Source: Opisthocomus hoazin (Eukaryota; Chordata; Aves; Opisthocomiformes; Opisthocomidae). Taken from it: a stretch of 64,000 nucleotides of DNA. A model generated the notes under the pieces. The model made no database searches and was not told the DNA's origin. It saw only the letters and a list, made by a program, of their open reading frames with translations. The stretch is taken from contig NC_134454.1 in assembly GCF_030867145.1 (NCBI RefSeq), forward strand, positions 49,659,830 through 49,723,829, written 5' to 3'. This document shows positions 1 through 12,299 of this stretch, piece after piece (the stretch's first letter is position 1; every line of letters starts with the position of its first letter). Both the position numbers and the translations under genes were made by a program.

Positions 1-3000
1 GCTTCTCTTGCTCTTGATCCAACATCTCCTCACTTAATTGCAGATCACCACCTCCTTTTTCCATCCTTCCTAGTTTAAAACTCTCCTCTACAGTTTGGCC
101 AGTGTGTTGACAAAGATGCTCTGGACCTGTTTTGCTGAGTGGATTCCACTTCTTCCCGGCAGTCTTCAATCCACAAAGTGTGTCCTGTGGGGATAAAAGC
201 CAATTTCACATTCATGACACCTGCTCTACAATGACATGTTTATTGGTGTTGATCTGTAGAATCCACTAGCTCCCCTCCAAGTCTTTCCCTGGAACCAGAA
301 GGGCAGATGAGACCCAGCCTGGGCTATCATGCCCTTGACCCTCACGTCCAAAGCCATGCCATCACTTTTAATATGCCTTTGCCATATACGGGAGCCTACG
401 GTAGGCAGGAATAGTCCAAGGGCTGTCTAAGCCACAGATTCCCAAATCTGAGCTCCCCATAAGCAGCAAACCTCCCTAGACAGCAAGTCAGGTTAGCAGA
501 TGTGGGCCTCTGGAGTCACCCACTATTACTCACCAATTCCTCCTGGTCCTCCTACAGGACTGGGGCTCTGATGCTTCTCCAGACAGGACCTTCTGCCCCT
601 CATCCCCTGTCAGGGCCCTATGCCTACTATGCAGCTGCAGATCTGCAGGCGCAGCAGCAGCTGTCCTCCCGTTGCCAGAAGTCACAAGCTTCCAGCGTTC
701 CCCCTCATGGGACTCTCTGTGCGCCCCATGGTCACCCACAGCCTCTTCCTGTCTGTTCCCATGGGCAGGTGGCCGCTTAGGCTCTGCTCTCTGCAGAGCC
801 TCTCTGAAGATCTCGTCAGCACAACGTGTCCAGCCGCCCCAGCCCTGGGACTGCCTGCAGCCCTGGGCACAGGGACCTGCTTCCTTCTCCTGGAGCCCCG
901 TCCCAGCCCAGGCCACTGGTGTCCTTTACCCTCTACAGAGCAAGTAAACTGTCAGAATATCAAAGCAGGGAACAGTCAGTTCCAAACCCCAAAATATTTA
1001 ACAAAAATTCAGCTGCTTCTCTGTAAGTGAAGCGTGTTGGAGGTAAAGGCCATTCCGCATCTGGTCTTCTGGTTCATGGTATTGCAGACTTTCCCCATGA
1101 ACACAGTATCCAGTCTTTCCAACACCAGCTGTCACCAGGTGGTCTGGGCAGAGCAGCCTTTTCCTGTAAGGCATCACGCTGCCAACCATTAAGGTGTCTT
1201 CTCACCGCAGCCATTCAGTGTTGTGTTACCTCTGGTACATGTGTCCGGCACCTACAACCTATGTACCTAGCCTCACACTGAGGACTGCATGATAGAGGAA
1301 GATCTTGATGCCATATTAGCCCTTATTTCTCCTAAGAATTTGCATGGACAAATCACGCGGTCACATTCTGATTGCCATAATTTTCCACTCCTGTAGCTGA
1401 ATGTCTGGTGTTCGCAAGTGGTCCCAACACCCAGTCCGAAGCCCAGTGCCTGGTGCCGTGTTGTCACCCCTGTGTTCGCAGCCTTCCCACAAGGCAACGG
1501 CAACTGTGATTAGTCAGTGAATTTCTGGTGGGCCCATATTGGTAAAGAAAAGCATGGCAAGACCTTGAAGGACTAATAAATTTAATCAGAATCACCAATG
1601 GTTTGTCATAGACCTGCTAGAAACTTCTGCTGCCTGACCAACAGCTGCAATATTTATCTTCTCTTGGGTGTAAGAATAGCTCACAGGAAATTTCAGACCT
1701 TTCGTCAGAGAAGTCTGTTGACTGAATTAGCTTCCTAAGGGTAGATTCACCAATGTGCTCTTCCTCTTCTCTCCATGAAAGAGAGAGAGAGAGAGAGAGA
1801 GACTGGAAAATATGATCTTTCCTCATTCCTAGTTTTTCAGGGACTCCTAGGAAGACGTAGATCTGACAGGCTCTCCTACACTTCTGCCTGTGAGACCAGT
1901 GTGGAAGACTGAAAGAGCATGGCTGCTGTTCAACTGCCAGCCGCTGTAAGCTTGAGTCTCCAGCAAAGTCCTAATTAGTTTTGGGGTTTGGGAAGCAACT
2001 GAAGTGTCACAGACACAGAACCACATCCGCAGTCCCTTCTGAGTGGAAGCTACGTGGGAGGTAAGCTTGGCTTCAGTCACAATACATAGAAGTGCATGCA
2101 AAAAAGCTGTTGATTTTCATGACAAGGTGATATTAACCTAGGGTTGTGGCTGAGGTCTCTAAGAAACAAAAGCTGTCACTCTTCCCAGAGGTTGATATTG
2201 ACATATCAACAAACAGGGAAAAAATTCAGTTCCACAACTCTCCTGTTTTTCTGGAACAAATGGAAAAATGTACACATCTGTATTTATATAAAGATGTACA
2301 CACCTATATACCTTTATGTACAGAAATCCACACTTTCATGCTGATAAATGTGGTGGCAGGTAAGCTAAGTCTACTCCCCTATTTAATATGAGTTTCAAAA
2401 GATGTAGTTATACTCTTCAAAGCTCCCATAACAATGGTACTAAGCCCTGTTTCCTTCTACCTACCTATCGTCTTTTCTTGAGCTAGTTTATAATAAGCAG
2501 GTCCAGTATAATTTAGACTTGCAGTCTTGCACCCTGCTGCAAGTAATGCTAGTATCCCCTTATTCTTTACATTCCAAATTCTGTTTCAGTTCCAGCCAAC
2601 CCCTCATCTGCACTCATAAATACCAACCTTTTCCAAATATTTCTGAAAAATCCCTTTCCACACTCATAAGCAATATAGTATCCTATGTGGAGTTGCAGGT
2701 GCACCCATTAAAGGACAACAAACAGTATTTCTCACCTGATGTGTGACACACAAATTCGGAGGCTGTGTGACACAACAAATGAGCACCATGAGAAATTTTT
2801 TGTAACACGATTGACTGCTCAGCCCACAACCCTTCTGAGAACCAGACCAACACGTTCTCTGACCGCAGTCAATCTTTGGGAATTCTGTAGAGCACTAATG
2901 GCAACTTTTATCAGTATTAGATATGAGATCTCCACAGATTAGAATCTGCTTTTTTCCCAAGCCAGCTTTCACTGGCTGTGAAGATAAGTTTAGCAGCATG

Positions 3001-5660
3001 TAGAAATACCTGCTGTTGATCTGGGACATCTTCACCTAAAAAACTATCACCTAACTCATCTTCACCTAACTCACTACAATGTCCCATTCTAATCAGAAAT
3101 TAGCCCTATAAAAATTCCAGCACAAACTTTCTTTTTGATTGGGTCAAAGAGACTTCCAGTCTATATCTTTTATCCTCAAAAAAATAATCCTGGAAGTTAT
3201 GAATTTGGATTTTTTTTCCTTTACTTGCATGCTGTTAGCCAAGCAAACTCTGCAACCAAAATGTGAATTTTGGTTGCCTGTACCCATCTACAAGTCAGAA
3301 GGGAATCTGTTCACTTGCTCACTGCTCATTTCTCCAGTGTCAGGAGCAATAATCTACTCCAGGCATTAAAGTCGACACAAAAAATTTTCACATGCACTGT
3401 ACAGAATGATTGCATTAATTTATGTCTTAAACAATTCCAGAAGACATCTACCTATCTTAATGGACTTTCAGCTTTCAAATACTATTACTGCATACCAACA
3501 GGAACACTACGACATTCTGAATATGATTTATTGGTGGTGCTACTGCTTTCAGCAAAATTAAAAATAGATATGGAAGCCACAGTTGAATAATCTTAAATCA
3601 TAACTTCTTTGGGACTGTGTGCAGGTACATCACAAATAGAATATAATTGATCAGTAAACATTTAAATCAGTAAATCTGGTTGCAAGATTTTCAAAATACA
3701 TTTTTGTAAAAATATCGTGATTGTTCAACCTGAAATGTATGAAAGACACTAACTTTATGGAGTTTTTGTTGGGAAGGTTTTACAGCATCCTAGATCAGAC
3801 AGTTATTTCAAATGAGAGAGGAAGAAATTGAAAATCTGAATATTTTAACTAGAAATTGTCATTTCAATGCAATTTTACTTGTGAAAGTGCTTTAAAAATT
3901 TTTGGTTTTACTCCAGTGCAGAACAGAAACAAACTTTAAAAGCTTGACTGTTATAAGGAAACTGAATCCTAATCTTTCACCAACTCTAATAATTTTATTA
4001 TTTTCCAGAAGATTACAAAACTGGACTCAAAATATTCATCCAGACAACAGTACTTTTTAGAGCCTCTTTCATCAGAGGAGCTCAAGTGTAATTAATTACA
4101 CCTTGCAATACTCCATCCATGAGCATCATGCCTACGTACTACAGAAAATACAGCACAGAGATTAAATAATTTCCTGCTTTCAAACTAGTATCCTGCCATG
4201 GAAATCATATCTCCCGACTCCCAGTCCTTTTACCTGGACACAATGATTTCCTCAAGCCGTGGGGACTAATGACTATAATTAAGCCAACCCAAAATATTAC
4301 TGTCCACAAAAGCAGAGGTCACGTTGTAGGTCTCAGAGGAGACAAAAGCTAAAAAGAACCTGTATTTAGTAAGTGACTTGCTATCTGTCAACAAGGAAAG
4401 TTCAAAATAATTTATTTTCTTTTGCAAAAAATGAGCTATTTCAGTATTATTGTCATAAAGTGATGCATCATTTATTTATCAAAGAAAAGACCACTATTAC
4501 ATCTGAAACGTGGACTAATTATTCTAAAAGCATTAATCAATTTGTTAAGAACTCTTTGGTAATAATGTAGTCTCTTTGTTGCTGCCACGGCAGGATTTAC
4601 CTCACATAACTATAATCTGCTTACTGATACAAATACCACCTCCTTTTAGTTAATTTCAGGAAAACATTTTAGAAGTGCTCTAGGCTGAAAGGGATGATAA
4701 ATAATTTTTAGACTGAAAGTTGAAGTGGATTGATTAGGAGCAATTTTTTATGTTTTACACAATAAAAAGATGAACTACATGGTTCACGGAGCCAATTTGC
4801 ACAGCAACCTCTTCTCTCTAATTGCTGCTAGACTAATGTAGAAGCACACTCCTAGGAAGTAGAGAAATCCATTTACCCAATCATGTCATTTAAGTAGCAA
4901 ACACAAGTAGTGGATTTTTCCATTACCTTTCATATTAGCCTTGCTACATTCCACCTGTGACCCTCATTTTAAGAGTGCAATGCTCTTTTATACAATTTTG
5001 TAACCATAATAAAGGTCCACTTCAAAATTTTTCAAGGTAGACTAAGGACATTTTAAAAAAAACATAATTAGGGACATAACCAATCTCACTAATTCCTGGT
5101 AATGTACTGTAAAACCAAATTATTTGCTAAAAGGTCTAATAAATTCCTATCTTCAGCAGCAGAAAAGAACATTTCCTCTATTTCCTCTGGTACAAGAATC
5201 TAGTGACTATTCTTTTCTGAATACTTACTCTGTGGTTGTCCCACCTACTGCAAAATTTATTTTAAGAATTGTTTGTTTTTTTCTTAACAGGAAATGGATA
5301 GACTCCTATTTAAATCAAAATAGTATTTTTTTAGTATTGTTCACATGAAAATAGGTAATATACTGTTGTTGGAGAGAAAAAAGCATATCCTTAGCTCCAC
5401 TCATTCTAGCAAGTCAGAGTACACAAAATAATTAGCTATATGTTCCAGGTGTTTCCTTTAAAGACCATTTCTATTAATTGCTGGAACTGCATTAATAAGA
5501 ATAACATAAATAAAAGCAACTCTGAGAACAGAAGTTGTTTCCTTGCGATGCTTCTAAGTTTCTTTATTGAAATCAGCACAAGTTTTAAAACAGTTATTTT
5601 CATAGAAAGAAAATGTAAACATGTTTGAAGAGAGTATTCTTCATTATTTCAGAATAAAAG
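1..5660. other. AT-rich intergenic DNA, no gene recognised
   Basis: All open frames here are short (up to 136 codons), overlap on both strands and match no family I know. A (GA)11 microsatellite lies at 1781-1802. By synteny the neighbour on this side should be SLC28A3, but I see none of its membrane segments or conserved motifs. I cannot exclude non-coding RNA or distal enhancers. Confidence 0.6.
1781..1802. repeat. (GA)11 microsatellite
   Basis: Eleven uninterrupted GA units, visible directly, in intergenic DNA. Confidence 0.95.
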
Positions 5661-5669
5661 CAAACAATC

Positions 5670-5835
5670 ACAAAATCACAGAATCACAGAATGGTAGGGG
5701 TTGGAAGGGACCTCTGTGGGTCATCTAGTCCAACCCTCCCTCCTGCCTAAGCAGGGTCACCTACAGTAGGCTGTAGAGGACCTTGTCCAGGCCGGTCTTG
5801 AATATCTCCAGAGAAGGAGACTCCACAAACAACAC
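5670..5835 (-). mobile_element. CR1 LINE 3' fragment
   Basis: On the plus strand it begins with CACAGAATCACAGAAT, which is the reverse complement of the octamer tail that ends avian CR1 elements. The CR1 3' UTR follows (GGTTGGAAGGGACCTCT, then the GTCCAACCC block). It is therefore a 5'-truncated CR1 inserted on the minus strand. It resembles the plus-strand fragment at 19226-19412 closely, so both probably belong to one subfamily. It has no coding capacity. Confidence 0.93.
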
Positions 5836-7879
5836 CATTGACAGTGTCATGTTATAAAGAGTTTCCTAATAGACTGAAATATTTTTATACTAATCTTTGT
5901 ATTAAATGTATTAAATAAATGTGAGGTGTTGTGACACTGTTACCACAAAACATTTAAATGTTATAGCAAGATTAAATTACAGGAATGATTTGGGAATAAC
6001 TGTTCTAATTATGCATTACACACACAGAGACCCCCAAAATCTGAAAAAGTGTTACAGCTTTTGCTGCAGGGTACAACAGATCTGTACAGAGAAAATAGAA
6101 CAACTGGAAATGACAGCTTATTTTTTTAATGACAGCAGCGCTACTTGTAACACGTTAATGCAGCTAATAACATTCTCATTGCTTATTGCTCTGCCTTAAA
6201 ACATAATTAGAGAAACCTGCCACTTCTTGAAATACGTATTAACATTAACTGCAGTAATTCAAAACGAATGTTAAATATCTGCTACTTGTTTAAATACTGA
6301 TTTGAATGTATTATTTAGATACTGTAACAGCAAGGCTAGCATGGATACATTAGTGTTGTAGTAGTATTTACTGGTTTTCAGCAGTACCTCGGGTTTTAAA
6401 ACAGGCCTCACAACGACCTTGTTGGGATGTTTGGGAAAAAGAAGGAGTTAGCAAATACGTTTTTTACTAAGGCACATTTTAATGATTTTATTGCACATAC
6501 TGGTAAAGACAGCACATAATGCTTTTAAAATAATTAGCATCTTGAAAAAGGGTCAGTAGCCACAGTCCGCCTGCTGTGTGTGCTGGTAATCCCACTACAG
6601 ATATGGAATTTACTGAAGATTTAGATAAAATGAGCTAAGTAACTCAATCTTCAAAAGAATATGAGTTCTCCAAACCACACACAGCTCATCACCTATTCCA
6701 GGGAAACCAAAGAACAAGTGAAAAACGGGCTGTGACATCCTAGTTGAACAGCAGATACTGAATTAGCAAAGGCTGTTACAGCCAACATCTACAGGTTACC
6801 TGGAAGCAAAGCTGCACGTTCAGCTCCACCATGTAATAGCAAAGTGGGATCTTGACAGCACGGGTATAATTATCTGTCTGTGAATTCCTTCCAAAGGCTT
6901 TTCTCTTCGGCTCTTTCCTGAGACCCTTCCTAGCAAATGTTTGATATTGAGTAGGAGAAGTTGTGTCCTAAAATATTTACTGTTTTTTTTAACCTTCATT
7001 GTAGCGGCATAATTTCACTGTCTTTGTTAGCTTTAAAACTGATTTATATCAGTAAAACTGGGAAGGGAAGGAGGCTAGGCATATTTACTTAGCATTAATG
7101 TAAAAATCTTAAGCAAGAACAAACTGTGTTTTTAAGGTGCAAAAGGAATTCTGATAAACAAGGTTTCAGACTTGCACAGTGTGGATAATAAAAGCATTTT
7201 GCCTACTGATTTTTTAAAACAATTTACTAAATAAGCAACTTTTGCAAAATAATATGTATAGTGTTTTAAATTCAGATTGTGATTTTAAAAACTGGAAAAC
7301 CTCCAGTTTTCTAGTACTGGAGGTAGTCATCAGCAGTTAGCTTCTTTGTGGATTCAGTTCTGGATATCACAGAAGTTTCCCTTTCTGCTACGGTGACCAT
7401 ATCTTCTTTATCATTTCTTGTTAATGGACTGCCCAGGTTGCAATCCTGAAGTTACAACTACTCATATAAGCCCGGTTTCTATCAGAGATGCCTGCTATAC
7501 GTGAAGCTGTGTGATTGCTGAGTGACAGGAGTTGTGCCACAAGATGTCCCGAGCATAAGTAGGACTCCATTGGCAAAACTGCATTGATGGTTCTAAGTGG
7601 TAGATGCAGAAAGTATACTGCTGTGGACGTGCAAAGACGGCACATTTGTAGATCACAGTCCACTTTTGTTAGGACAAAAACAAGCCTTTTCGGTAAGCCC
7701 ACTTTTTCTAGGTATAACTGCATCCGCCTCTGGGACACCTTTAGGAATATCTCAAGCATTGCCACTCTTCAAAAGAAGAGTGCCTGGTATTTTAATCCTA
7801 AAAAACTTTACAGCTGCTTATAATTTTACAGCCATAGGAAAATATACTTGAATGGATCTACCTCTGCTCTGTAGCTCCA
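5836..7879. other. Intergenic, nothing recognised
   Basis: AT-rich single-copy-looking DNA. The longest frames (7421-7765 minus, 7584-7823 and 7597-7851 plus) overlap each other and match no family I know. A small imperfect hairpin is visible around 7287-7310. Confidence 0.5.
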
Positions 7880-8379
7880 AATCCCATAGCTGTGTTCAAG
7901 GTTTTCCCAGCTGATCTGGTCTAACCTGTTCTTAAAGACCTCCTGGCCATAGAGCCCACCACCTCCCCAGGTCCGTAACAGATTTATTCAAGGTCTCTCC
8001 AGACAGTACCTTTAAGAATATTTTCCTCCTGTCTAATCTGAATCTTTTCTGCAGTAATTTAAGCCTGTTAATTCTTGTCCTGTTGCAGACACAGAGAATA
8101 GATTAATTTCTTTCAGTGTGTAATAATATTATGTAAAAATCTTATGTGTGTTTGAAGACTATCATGTTTCCCCATTCCTTCCTCCAGTCTTATTTAAGCT
8201 AAACAACCTTTTTTCAATCTCTCCTCACCACAGATTTTCTCTATTGATGACATCATTCTTGCTGCTTCTGTGGATTTTTCCGGTTTGGTTCACCTCTTCC
8301 CTGAAGCATAGCTTCTCAATCTGCGCGGGGTAAACCTGCACAGATTTAGCAATGCTGACAAGAGAATTACTTCATGCGT
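7880..8379 (-). mobile_element. Ancient CR1-type LINE remnant, left part
   Basis: It reads like the reverse complement of a diverged CR1 3' region. Blocks about accumulating failures to 'AATTTAAGCCTGTTA', 'TCTTGTCCTGTTGCAG' and 'TCAATCTCTCCTCACC' sit in the same order as in other CR1 copies in this window. It is much more diverged than the copies at 28.6 and 61.2 kb. A solo LTR interrupts it at 8380, and similar sequence seems to resume after the LTR. Confidence 0.6.
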
Positions 8380-8962
8380 TGTACTGGTTTTGGCTGAGAT
8401 GCAGTTAATTTTTTTCACAGCCCCTCATATGGTGCTGTGTTTTGGATCTGTCACCAAACCAGTGTAGATAACAGAGGGATGTCTGAGTTATTGCTGAGCA
8501 GCTGCTGAGCAGAGTCAGCATCTTCTCTGTTTCTGATGCTGCCCGCCAGTGCGCAGGCTGGGGGTATGCAAGAGCCTGGGAGGGGACACAGTCGGGACAG
8601 CCAGCACCAGCTGACCAGGGTGGGTATCCCATTCCACATGGCGTAGCGCTTGGCAATAGAAACTGGGGGAAAGAAGGGGGAAGGGGTGATGTTTGGCATT
8701 ACGACTTCTGTCTTCCCAAGTAACCGTCACGTGGAATGGAGCCCTGCTGTCCTGGAGATGGCTGAACACCTGCCTGCCGATCGGACAGAGTGAATGAATG
8801 CCTTGTTTCGCTTCTTTTGTGTGTGCGACTTTTGCTTTGCCTGCTAAGACTTTATCTCAGCCACAGGTTTCCTCTTTTACCCTTCGATTCTCTCAGCCAC
8901 CTCACTGGCGGGGAGGCAGTGAGCAGCTGCGTGGGGCTCAGCTGCCCACCAGGGTGAGCCTA
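8380..8962 (+). mobile_element. Solo LTR, avian ERVL-type (diverged)
   Basis: It starts TGTACTGGTTTTGGCTGAG, matching the 5' ends of three other copies at 43363, 48083 and 53204. It carries the same late block (GGGGAGGCAGTGAGCAGC followed by CAGCTGCCC) near its 3' end. No internal retroviral genes accompany it, so it is a solo LTR left by recombination. The 3' boundary is approximate because the usual GTTAAACCACxACA end is degraded. It appears inserted in an older CR1. Confidence 0.75.
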
Positions 8963-9262
8963 CTGTAAGTGCCTTTCAGGTTTTAACCCTTTTCCTACTT
9001 CCCTGTCCGACACCTGTCATTTTCACAGCCAGAAGCGGCTGAGGTTTAGCCGCTCTGTGGTCCACTGCACTCCTTAACTCCCTTCCTGAAGAGCTGCTGC
9101 CTGATCAGTTACTGCCTGTACTTAATTTGAGCAGCCTGTTGCTCCTCCTCAGGTGTAATACCTTGTACCTGTTCTGACTGAATTTCATTGTAGGTTGTTT
9201 TTAAACTGTATATCCAATTTGCCAAGATAGTTTTGAATCATAGGTAAAACATTCAAGCGCCA
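8963..9262 (-). mobile_element. Ancient CR1-type LINE remnant, right part
   Basis: The segment with TTGCTCCTCCTCAGGTG, 'CTTGTACCTGTTCTGACTGAATTTCAT' style wording and the TTTGAATCATAGG block resembles the reverse complement of the CR1 region just 5' of that seen at 7880-8379. Similarity is weak and judged by eye. It is probably one old insertion split by the LTR. Confidence 0.4.
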
Positions 9263-10320
9263 TCCTAGATTCCTGCCCCAGGCTAAATCCAGAGAAATTT
9301 TAGCAGAAACGGTTAAGTAATTTCTGAGAAGAGGATGACAGAAAAAACATACTATTTTGGCAGTGACTTGAAGGATGTTTTAGAAATACTAGTGTATATG
9401 ATCCCACCTCTCCTATCTCTGTTCTGATAGGCACTACATCCCCAACCTGGCTGCCTGTCCTTTTCTGCCGTAACGTCAAGCTTCTGTTTTTTTCCAGTTC
9501 TGCAAGTTTCCAGTGTCCCAGCTTTCAGTTTCTGCTCATCTACCATCATCTTACAGTTCATGCTCAGACCCCTTCCCGCATCAATTCAAGTTTCTCACTT
9601 TAACTGTTCTGCCCTTTTGCCTCTGCATGCCTCCATATACCCAAATTTCCTTTTTCTCTATCTACCTGACCCTTGCCTCCCTCTTACATGTATCTCCAGT
9701 TTTTGCTTTCTGTACTTCTGTCCAGGTACTCAGAAACTCAGGACTGTCCTCTGCCCCTGGACAACCCTTTACAAAAACATGATTTGCTGCATCTTTCATG
9801 CTTTCGCTTCCAGTAGCCTGTGCCTTTTCCTTACTTTCTGTCTTCTGAAAACTCAGTCCTCTCCACTGCATTTCCCTCTTTCTCTCTAACAGACATTGAG
9901 GTCTTCAGGGCAGGGAAAACTTCTCTCCTCTTAGATGGCGTGCTAAGTGCCAGAGTGCTGCTGGCAGCCAGTGACTGCAATTATAGAGAAAGTCCTCATC
10001 AGTCATTTCAGTTTTGAGAGGCAGCACACAACGTGCAGTACAGTTAAAACAGAAAGCCTCTGAAGTGAGGGGTTGTGTGTGTAAAGTGGTTACCATCAGA
10101 GACCCTACCTCTAATAGAGAATCTGCAAATACAGGGGGTATACTGCAGTGAGGACAACAGTGCTGCCTCCATTTCAGCTGTTACGCGATTATCTGAAATC
10201 ATATAAAGACCAGAAGCCTTGATTTTGGAGGAAATTGAGTGCAGAGAAGCATTTGAGAGTATGCATCCTCAGGCTAGAATATCAGGCATTAAACAGAAAA
10301 TTCTTAATATTTCTGAGGTG
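9263..10320. other. Intergenic, nothing recognised
   Basis: No gene, RNA or repeat recognised. The overlapping plus-strand frames at 9513-9889 are pyrimidine-rich and show no domain. Confidence 0.5.
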
Positions 10321-10325
10321 TAAAA

Positions 10326-10377
10326 CGGTTAGACTTGACCATCTTGGAGGTCTTTTCCAACCTTAATGATTCTATGC
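10326..10377 (+). mobile_element. CR1 LINE 3' terminus (very short)
   Basis: The characteristic end of CR1 is visible: GGTTAGACTTGACCATCTTG, then TTTTCCAACCTTAATGATTC and TATG. Only about 50 bp remain. Confidence 0.75.
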
Positions 10378-10654
10378 TTAAAAAAAATAGTTACGCCAGT
10401 CTCATGCTTCTTGGAGCAGAAATCCCTACTCTGCTCTCACTATTGTTTTCCCATTGTCTTCTTTTTCATCACTCAAAAGCCTGGAACAAGGAGGGAACAT
10501 GATGGAAAAGTGCTGCATTCTTATAAACTCCATCTTGTGAGATTAACAGCCTCAATCGCCTTTAAGACTGCAAACTGAAGGGCAGAAAATCAGCTTTTTC
10601 TGACCAAAGACTTTATGCTACTTCATTTCCTGTACCTGAAAGGGCAGACTTTGG

Positions 10655-12299
10655 AGGCAGCAATAAGTTGCCTGGGGTACCCAGCCCGCTGAGCTGGAAG
10701 ACTGGGATGGGGGAGCCGGAGGAAGCCCCCATAATCCAAGGGGAAATGGTAGTGACCTGCTGCACCACTTAGACACACACAAGTCTATGGGCCTAGATGG
10801 GACCCACCCAAAGGTACTGAGGGAGGCAGCAGAAGACTCATCAAGCCACTTTCAGTCATTTATCGGCAGTGCTGGCTGACTGGGGAAGTCCCAGCTCACT
10901 GAGGGTTAGCAACTGTGATGCCCATCTACAAGAGGGGCCGGGAGAAGGATCTGGGAAACTACAGGCCTGTCAGCCTGACCTCAGTGCCAGGGAAGGCCAT
11001 GGAGCAGGTCACCTTGAGGGCCATCAGATGGCATATACAGGACACCCAGGTGATCGGGCTCAGCCAGCATGTGTTCATGAAAGGGCAGGTCTTGCTTGAC
11101 CAACCTGATCTCCTTCTATGACCAGGTGACCCACCTAGTGGATGAGGGAAAGGCTGTGGATGTTACCTACCCAGAACTTAGTAAGGCCTTCGATGCTGTT
11201 TTCCACAGCATCCTTCTGGAGAAACGGCTGCTAATGGCATGGAGGGGCGTACTTTTCGTTGGGTAAAACACTGGCTGCGTGGCCGGGCCCAGAGTTGTTG
11301 TCAATGGAGTTAAATCCACACAGCTGGTCATGAGTGGTGTTCCTCAAGGCTCGGTATTGCGGCCAGTTCTGTTTAACATCTTTATCCATGATCTGGACAA
11401 GGGGATTGAGTGCTCCCTCAGTAAGCTTACAGACAACACCAAGTCAGGCAGAAGTGTTGATCTGCTCAAGGGTAGGAAGGCTCTGCAGAGGGATCTGGAC
11501 AGGCTGGATTGATGGGCTGAGGCCAACTGTATGAGGTGCAACAAGGCCAAGTGCCAGGTGCTGCACTTTGATCACAACAACCCCATGCAGCACTACAGGC
11601 TTGGGGAAGCACGGCTGGAGAGTTGCCCGGCAGAAAAGGACCTGGGTGTATTGGTCAACAGCCGGCTGAACATGAGCCAGCAGTGTGGCCAAGAAGGCCA
11701 AGGGCATCCTGGCTTGTATCAGGAATTGTGTGGCCAGCAGGAGCAGGGAGGTGATCGTGCCCCTGTACTCGGCACTGGTGAGGCCGCACCTCGAGTACTG
11801 TGTTCAGTTTTGGGCCCCTCACTACAAGAAGGACATTGAGTTGTTGGAGCATGTCCAGAGAAGGGCAATGAGGCTGGTGAGGGGTCTAGAGAACAAGTCC
11901 TATGAGGAGCAGCTGAGGGAATTGGGGTTGTTAGTCTGGAGGAGGCTGAGAGGAGACCTTACTGCTCCCTACAACTACCTGAAAGTAGGCTGTAGAGAGG
12001 TCGTGTTGGTCTCTTCTCCCAAGTAACAAGTGATGGAACAAGAGGAAATGGCCTCAGTCTGCACCAGGTGAGGTTTAGACTTGTATTAGGAAATATTTCT
12101 TCACTGAAAGGGTTGTTGAGCACTGGAAGAGGCTGCCCAAAGAAGTGGTGGAGTCACCATCCCTGGAGGTATTTAAAAGAAGTGTAGATGTGGTGCTTAG
12201 GGACATGGTTTAGTGGTAGACTTGGCAGTGTTAGGTCTGTGGCTGGACTCGATGATGTTAAGGATCTTTTCCAACCTAAATGGTTCTATGATTCTATGT
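10655..12299 (+). mobile_element. CR1 LINE, 5'-truncated, with dead reverse transcriptase
   Basis: About 1.6 kb in sense orientation. It contains reverse-transcriptase-like reading frames broken by shifts and stops. Frame 10915-11121 has the CR1 block KRGREKDLGNYRPVSLTS. Frame 11279-11512 has [21 protein letters not shown], the region before the catalytic motif; the catalytic aspartate pair has decayed to LTDNTKSG. Frames 11531-11839 and 11685-12026 carry the C-terminal region. The element ends in TCTATGATTCTATG at 12299. It cannot make protein. Confidence 0.95.
10915..12026 (+). pseudogene. CR1 reverse transcriptase pseudogene fragments
   Basis: At least four broken frames of the CR1 ORF2 protein lie in order along this stretch. 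The polymerase active-site motif has lost its paired aspartates, and there are frameshifts between 11121, 11279, 11512 and 11685. It is a relic of the LINE described at 10655-12299. Confidence 0.9.

Noticed and set aside
7421-7851. Overlapping frames of 79-114 codons on both strands
   Set aside because: No domain, no splice sites and no family match; treated as chance frames.
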